Source: CAZZDA01 sp964652585 (GTDB taxonomy: Bacteria > Patescibacteriota > Patescibacteriia > UBA1544). Taken from it: DNA of 16,753 nucleotides. Shown one piece after another: positions 13,746-16,753 of the stretch; positions within the stretch are counted from its first letter, which is position 1; each line of letters begins with the position of its first letter. Where the stretch lies: positions 1 to 16,753 of the forward strand of contig CAZZDA010000018.1 in NCBI GenBank assembly GCA_964652585.1. Reading direction: 5' to 3'. The position numbers and the translations under genes were made by a program. The notes below the pieces were generated by a model. The model was not told the DNA's origin. It saw only the letters and a program-made list of their open reading frames with translations, and searched no databases.

Positions 13746-14686
13746 ATAATCTTGAGAAAGGAAAGGATATATTACTTTTCTACGAAAAACACAAATGGGA
13801 CTATGTAGAAACCTACTCCAAACGAACCATTTCTGGTTTTTATTCATGGTATATACTACTTACCCGTGCTTTAAAAGAAAATGGGTATAGAGTTCATGAA
13901 AATGGCCATGATCTTGCGTTAGCAAATCCTACATATCCCATAGGTCTTGTTGGTACACCTATTTGCATTCCAAAATGGAAATTACCAAATCCTGCAGTCC
14001 TTGGACCAAGTATGTATGACCACCCCTCTCAAAACCCAAATCTTATGCAAGACGCTAGATTCAGATACTATCTACTAACCTGTGATTGGCTCAAGAATGT
14101 ATTTAATAGAGTGTACGGTAATAAGTGTGTTATTTGGCAAGCAGGGATCTCAACAGAGGAATGGATTGATACAAAAAACCACAAAAAATCAATTGACGTA
14201 CTAATTTACGATAAAATTAGGTGGGAAAGAGATAAAACCACCCCATTATTTTTAGATCCTATAAAAAAGTATTTGAATAAAAAAGGATTGTCATATTCTT
14301 TGTTGCAATACGGAAACATTACGCACGAAACATATAAAGATTTATTAAGTAAATGTAGATCAATGGTTTTTCTCTGCGAACATGAAACACAAGGGATGGC
14401 TTATCAAGAAGCGCTTGCTTCAAACATTCCAACTGTCGCGTGGGATCATGGTTGGTGGACTGATCCGGTATGGCCTGCTTATTCTGAAAGCCCGATTCCG
14501 GCAACTTCGGTACCGTTGTTTTCTCCTGAATGTGGCGAAAAGTTTAAAATGATATCAGAATTTCCAGATGTTTTTGAAAAGTTTTGGAAAAAATTAGGTG
14601 ATTATAAGCCATGTGAATTTATTCAACGAGAGGTTTCCTTCAGAAAATCAGCAGATACCTATTGTAAATACTATTTTAGCATTTAA
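13742..14686 (+). CDS. GT1/GT4-like glycosyltransferase, divergent
   Basis: A 314-residue protein with a GT-B C-terminal half. VLIYDKIRWERD and SLLQYGNITHETYKDLLSKCRSMVFLCEHETQGMAYQEALASNIPTVAWDHGWW hold the family's E-x7-E motif (Glu215, Glu223) followed by the typical IPTVA strand. The N-terminal half is short: ILLFYEKHKWDYVE and GTPICIPKWKLP, then GPSMYDHPSQNP and LLTCDWLKNVF, resembling the domain that reports bound acceptor in small GT4-like enzymes. The DHGWWTDPVWPAY stretch is unusual in its Trp content. The donor sugar cannot be told. It is coupled to the GT2 gene by ATGA overlap and followed after 11 bp by the GT9 gene, so all three are presumably co-expressed and act in one glycan. 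Confidence 0.72.
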   Translation: MNNLEKGKDILLFYEKHKWDYVETYSKRTISGFYSWYILLTRALKENGYRVHENGHDLALANPTYPIGLVGTPICIPKWKLPNPAVLGPSMYDHPSQNPNLMQDARFRYYLLTCDWLKNVFNRVYGNKCVIWQAGISTEEWIDTKNHKKSIDVLIYDKIRWERDKTTPLFLDPIKKYLNKKGLSYSLLQYGNITHETYKDLLSKCRSMVFLCEHETQGMAYQEALASNIPTVAWDHGWWTDPVWPAYSESPIPATSVPLFSPECGEKFKMISEFPDVFEKFWKKLGDYKPCEFIQREVSFRKSADTYCKYYFSI

Positions 14687-14697
14687 AAGCACTAACA

Positions 14698-15726
14698 ATG
14701 TCCCAGTATCAAAATATTTGGTTCATAAATTTTTGTGGTATCGGAAACGGCGTTGTTATTGTTCCCATTCTTCAATGTTTAGAAAAATCATTTCCACAGG
14801 TAAGTTATTATCACACCGAAAATCAATTGCTGACTGATCGATGGTTTGTTAAACAAGCTGGGTTAGAGAATTTAAGAGGATTCAGTTTAGCAGCTTGGCG
14901 TCGGTTTAGAGAGGGTGATTGGGATGCAATAGCGTCATTTATTGTAAAAAAGAAAATTGATCTAATCGTGAATCTTCGCAACGAAGGTCCTAAACACGAC
15001 AGTTGCTATTACCAATTTAAAGCAATGGCGTTAAAGAAGAAAATAAATGTTGATTTTTGGGATTTAGATTTTAGAGTTATTCAACAAAGAGTAGTACAAA
15101 AAAATTTGACCAATGACCTTATTGCTATGTTTAGAGCACGTGGCATCGACATTTCATGCTATAATCCCAAATGGCTGGAATCAATCAGTAAAGATAAATG
15201 GCTACGTATCAATATAGGTTTTGGTATGGCTGCGAGCCAGATTAACAAACGGTGGCCAACTTCAAAATGGATAGCACTTGCCAAAACAGTAATTAAAAAT
15301 TACAATCAAAATATTGTTCTTTTCCCTGGAAAATCTGAAAAAGAAAGGTTGGAAGCAGTACGTGTTTTAGAGATAATCGGCACGGAGAAATGTAAAATCA
15401 TTCAGGGACAATCTCTTCAAAATGTAGCTACACAAATAGGCAAGTTGCTTTGTTTTGTTTCTAATGACACGGGGTTACTTCATATTGCGGCTGCTATGAA
15501 TGTTCCTACCATTGGATTGTATTTAAGTACCGATGCTGAAATTTGGTCTCCTTATGAAAAAACAAATTTTTTTTCTTGTCAAAATAGTTTTATCAAAAAA
15601 TGCCCTGATCCCAAGCTCTACAGCGGGAATTGTTTTCACTATTATGATGTTTGTCCCGCAATCGCTCAATATGGAGATGATATTACCTCTAAAAATATTA
15701 ACGAAATTATTTCTCATATCATTTAA
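14698..15726 (+). CDS. GT9-family (heptosyltransferase-like) glycosyltransferase
   Basis: A 342-residue GT-B transferase of family GT9. The N-terminal signature is INFCGIGNGVVIVPIL (10-25), normally GxGDxxxxxP with Asn here for Asp17. The domain linker region has GFGMAASQINKRWPTSKWIAL, in which KRWP..KW is the typical acceptor/donor hinge motif. ILFPGKSEKER is followed by the hallmark FVSNDTGLLHIAAAMNVPTIGLY (Asn256-Asp257-Thr258-Gly259, His262) that binds the nucleotide sugar. The classic substrate is ADP-heptose for LPS inner core, but CPR bacteria are generally thought to lack LPS and nothing here makes heptose. Another sugar is therefore likely. The Cys-rich C-terminus (CPDPKLYSGNCFHYYDVCPA) resembles the disulphide or metal-prone loop found in other GT9 proteins. 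It is the last gene of the tight glycan run; the next gene starts 35 bp on. Confidence 0.82.
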   Translation: MSQYQNIWFINFCGIGNGVVIVPILQCLEKSFPQVSYYHTENQLLTDRWFVKQAGLENLRGFSLAAWRRFREGDWDAIASFIVKKKIDLIVNLRNEGPKHDSCYYQFKAMALKKKINVDFWDLDFRVIQQRVVQKNLTNDLIAMFRARGIDISCYNPKWLESISKDKWLRINIGFGMAASQINKRWPTSKWIALAKTVIKNYNQNIVLFPGKSEKERLEAVRVLEIIGTEKCKIIQGQSLQNVATQIGKLLCFVSNDTGLLHIAAAMNVPTIGLYLSTDAEIWSPYEKTNFFSCQNSFIKKCPDPKLYSGNCFHYYDVCPAIAQYGDDITSKNINEIISHII

Positions 15727-15761
15727 CCGGCAAAACATCTTTTATTAGTAGTTTGACATAT

Positions 15762-16580
15762 ATGGAAGAAAAAATTATTAGAAAAAGAATACGATTAGCC
15801 CAGAATTTCTTCAAAGACCAGGGTTTAGTCGTATCAATAGTTGCAAACAGCTCAGTAAACAAGAATGATGTAGTCTACGAAATAGGTCCCGGGGAGGGTA
15901 TAATTACGCAAGAACTACTTGAACGGGCCGGAAAAGTGGTAGCGATTGAAAAGGATGCAATATTAGCTATGCGCCTCCGGAATAAATTCATCAAGAACAA
16001 TAACGTAGAAATACAAGAAGGAGATTTTTTGAAGTATAGAATCAAAGAAAAAAAGTACAAGATATTTTCAAACATTCCATTCAATATTACCGCAGAAATC
16101 GTGAAGAAAATTCTTTTTGGCGATAATCCACCTGAAGAAGCGCATTTGGTTATACAGAAAGAAGCGGCATGGAAGTTTGTCGGTGAGCCAGCTGAAACAG
16201 AGGTCTCGGTTCTTTCCAAGCCCTGGTTCGCACTTGAAATTTTGCGTGAATTTCGGAGGACAGACTTTGAACCAGTGCCAAATGTTGATATTGTTCTTCT
16301 TCGCATTGCAAAACGAGAACGGCCGCTTGTATCGTCAGCAAATGCCCATAATTACCAAAAATTCGTGAAATTCGGTTTTGAAGCTTGGAAGAAGGATTTG
16401 AAAACCGTCTATAAAGATGTTTTTACGCATGAACAATGGAAACGACTATCAAAAAATCTTTCTTTTCCTCTTAGAATCACTCCTTCAGAATTGAGGTTTG
16501 AACAGTGGTTAGGTCTATTTAATTACTTTATGACTGGGGTTATTGACTCAAAGAAAATAGTTGTACTGTCTAGACTATAA
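15762..16580 (+). CDS. Erm/KsgA-type rRNA adenine N6-methyltransferase, Erm-like
   Basis: A 272-residue rRNA adenine dimethylase. LAQNFFKDQGLV (12-23) is the motif X region. EIGPGEGIITQEL (40-52) is the SAM loop, IEKD (62-65) the ribose contact, GDFLKY (87-92) the adenine pocket, and SNIPFN (103-108) the catalytic motif IV. KsgA/RsmA enzymes typically have NLPY at motif IV; NIPF/NIPY, together with FEPVPNVDIVLLRI, is the Erm pattern. Erm proteins dimethylate A2058 of 23S rRNA and block macrolide, lincosamide and streptogramin binding, whereas KsgA modifies 16S rRNA. Given the lineage it may be a native divergent relative rather than an acquired resistance gene; sequence alone does not decide. 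I start at the ATG at 15762; a TTG at 15753 would add three residues. It follows the glycan operon by 35 bp without a visible terminator between. Confidence 0.82.
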   Translation: MEEKIIRKRIRLAQNFFKDQGLVVSIVANSSVNKNDVVYEIGPGEGIITQELLERAGKVVAIEKDAILAMRLRNKFIKNNNVEIQEGDFLKYRIKEKKYKIFSNIPFNITAEIVKKILFGDNPPEEAHLVIQKEAAWKFVGEPAETEVSVLSKPWFALEILREFRRTDFEPVPNVDIVLLRIAKRERPLVSSANAHNYQKFVKFGFEAWKKDLKTVYKDVFTHEQWKRLSKNLSFPLRITPSELRFEQWLGLFNYFMTGVIDSKKIVVLSRL

Positions 16581-16592
16581 CTTGTTTCCCCG

Positions 16593-16611
16593 CTATCCTG
16601 CCACAGGGTAG
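16593..16611 (+). repeat. Short hairpin after the Erm-like gene
   Basis: CTATCCTG, loop CCA, CAGGGTAG gives an 8-bp stem with one T-G wobble, 12 bp past the stop codon. The following bases (TTGATTGCC) are not a T-tract, so it is at best a weak terminator. Confidence 0.35.
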
Positions 16612-16635
16612 TTGATTGCCGATTTTAGTACCTCT

Positions 16636-16753
16636 ATGCAAACAGCGCAACACAAAACAAAACTCTATCGCTTGTTGGAGAGAATTCCGGCAACACTCGT
16701 GTGGTCCACATTTGCTCTTGCAATTATATTATCCTTTACTAAACCTTTGTGGG
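16636..16753 (+). CDS. Membrane protein, 3' end outside window; possibly a membrane GT2
   Basis: 39 codons from ATG 16636 to the window edge: a short basic N-terminus (about residues 1-16, ending LLERIP), then a hydrophobic segment ATLVWSTFALAIILSF followed by KPLW. A polar N-terminal stretch with LERIP before a first membrane span recalls the start of large multi-span GT2 family enzymes that I associate with CPR genomes. Only the first span is visible and no catalytic residue is in the window, so the family call is a weak guess. The gene begins 55 bp after the Erm-like gene in the same direction. Confidence 0.5.
   Translation, partial: MQTAQHKTKLYRLLERIPATLVWSTFALAIILSFTKPLW

Noticed and set aside
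15753..15782. TTGACA at 15753 as a -35 box for the Erm-like gene
   Set aside because: A -10 at correct spacing would fall inside the coding region, after the ATG at 15762, with no later in-frame ATG before the conserved QNFF motif.
1..16753. tRNA or rRNA genes and alternative UGA code
   Set aside because: No cloverleaf or conserved rRNA segment was recognised in the gaps, and UGA ends several complete genes (for example 9028 and 13745).

Overview
The window looks like chromosomal DNA of a Candidate Phyla Radiation bacterium (Patescibacteria, most likely Parcubacteria). The reasons are a DUF5667-type membrane protein next to a large CPR-style surface-layer protein, short stripped-down versions of common enzymes, very tight gene packing with little Shine-Dalgarno signal, and many small palindromes and 7-bp degenerate repeats at gene ends. 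UGA is used as a stop, so the Gracilibacteria/SR1 code does not apply. The lineage call is recognition from memory, not a database result. No rRNA, tRNA, CRISPR array, transposase or replication origin was seen.

Layout. Region 1 (1-5100) is a cell-envelope block: the 3' part of a DUF5667 protein, a 318-bp structured leader, and a 1139-residue secreted S-layer-like protein followed by three hairpins, the last a good intrinsic terminator. Region 2 (5100-6930) holds a promoter, a nested palindromic MITE-like element, a membrane-anchored TPR protein and a short UDP-sugar dehydrogenase core. Region 3 (6930-9030) has a GT4 glycosyltransferase on the minus strand, carrying two palindromes inside its reading frame, and a divergent NAD-dependent sugar epimerase/dehydratase 21 bp away. 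Region 4 (9025-15726) starts with a broken second epimerase. It continues as a tightly packed plus-strand run: THUMP-like methyltransferase, GT4, LOG-like/TIGR00725 protein, SAM methyltransferase, GT2, GT1/GT4-like transferase and GT9 transferase. Much of this region is visibly more AT-rich than the S-layer gene. Region 5 (15727-16753) has an Erm-like rRNA adenine methyltransferase and the first 39 codons of a membrane protein running off the window.

Together the genes suggest a surface-glycan locus. Sugar nucleotides would be made by the dehydrogenase and epimerase, at least five glycosyltransferases would assemble the glycan, and a small methyltransferase might decorate it. The neighbouring S-layer-like protein is a plausible but unproven acceptor. 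The most unusual content is not a protein system but small palindromic DNA: two repeat families occur both between genes and inside the reading frame of one glycosyltransferase, and one pair shows compensatory base changes.
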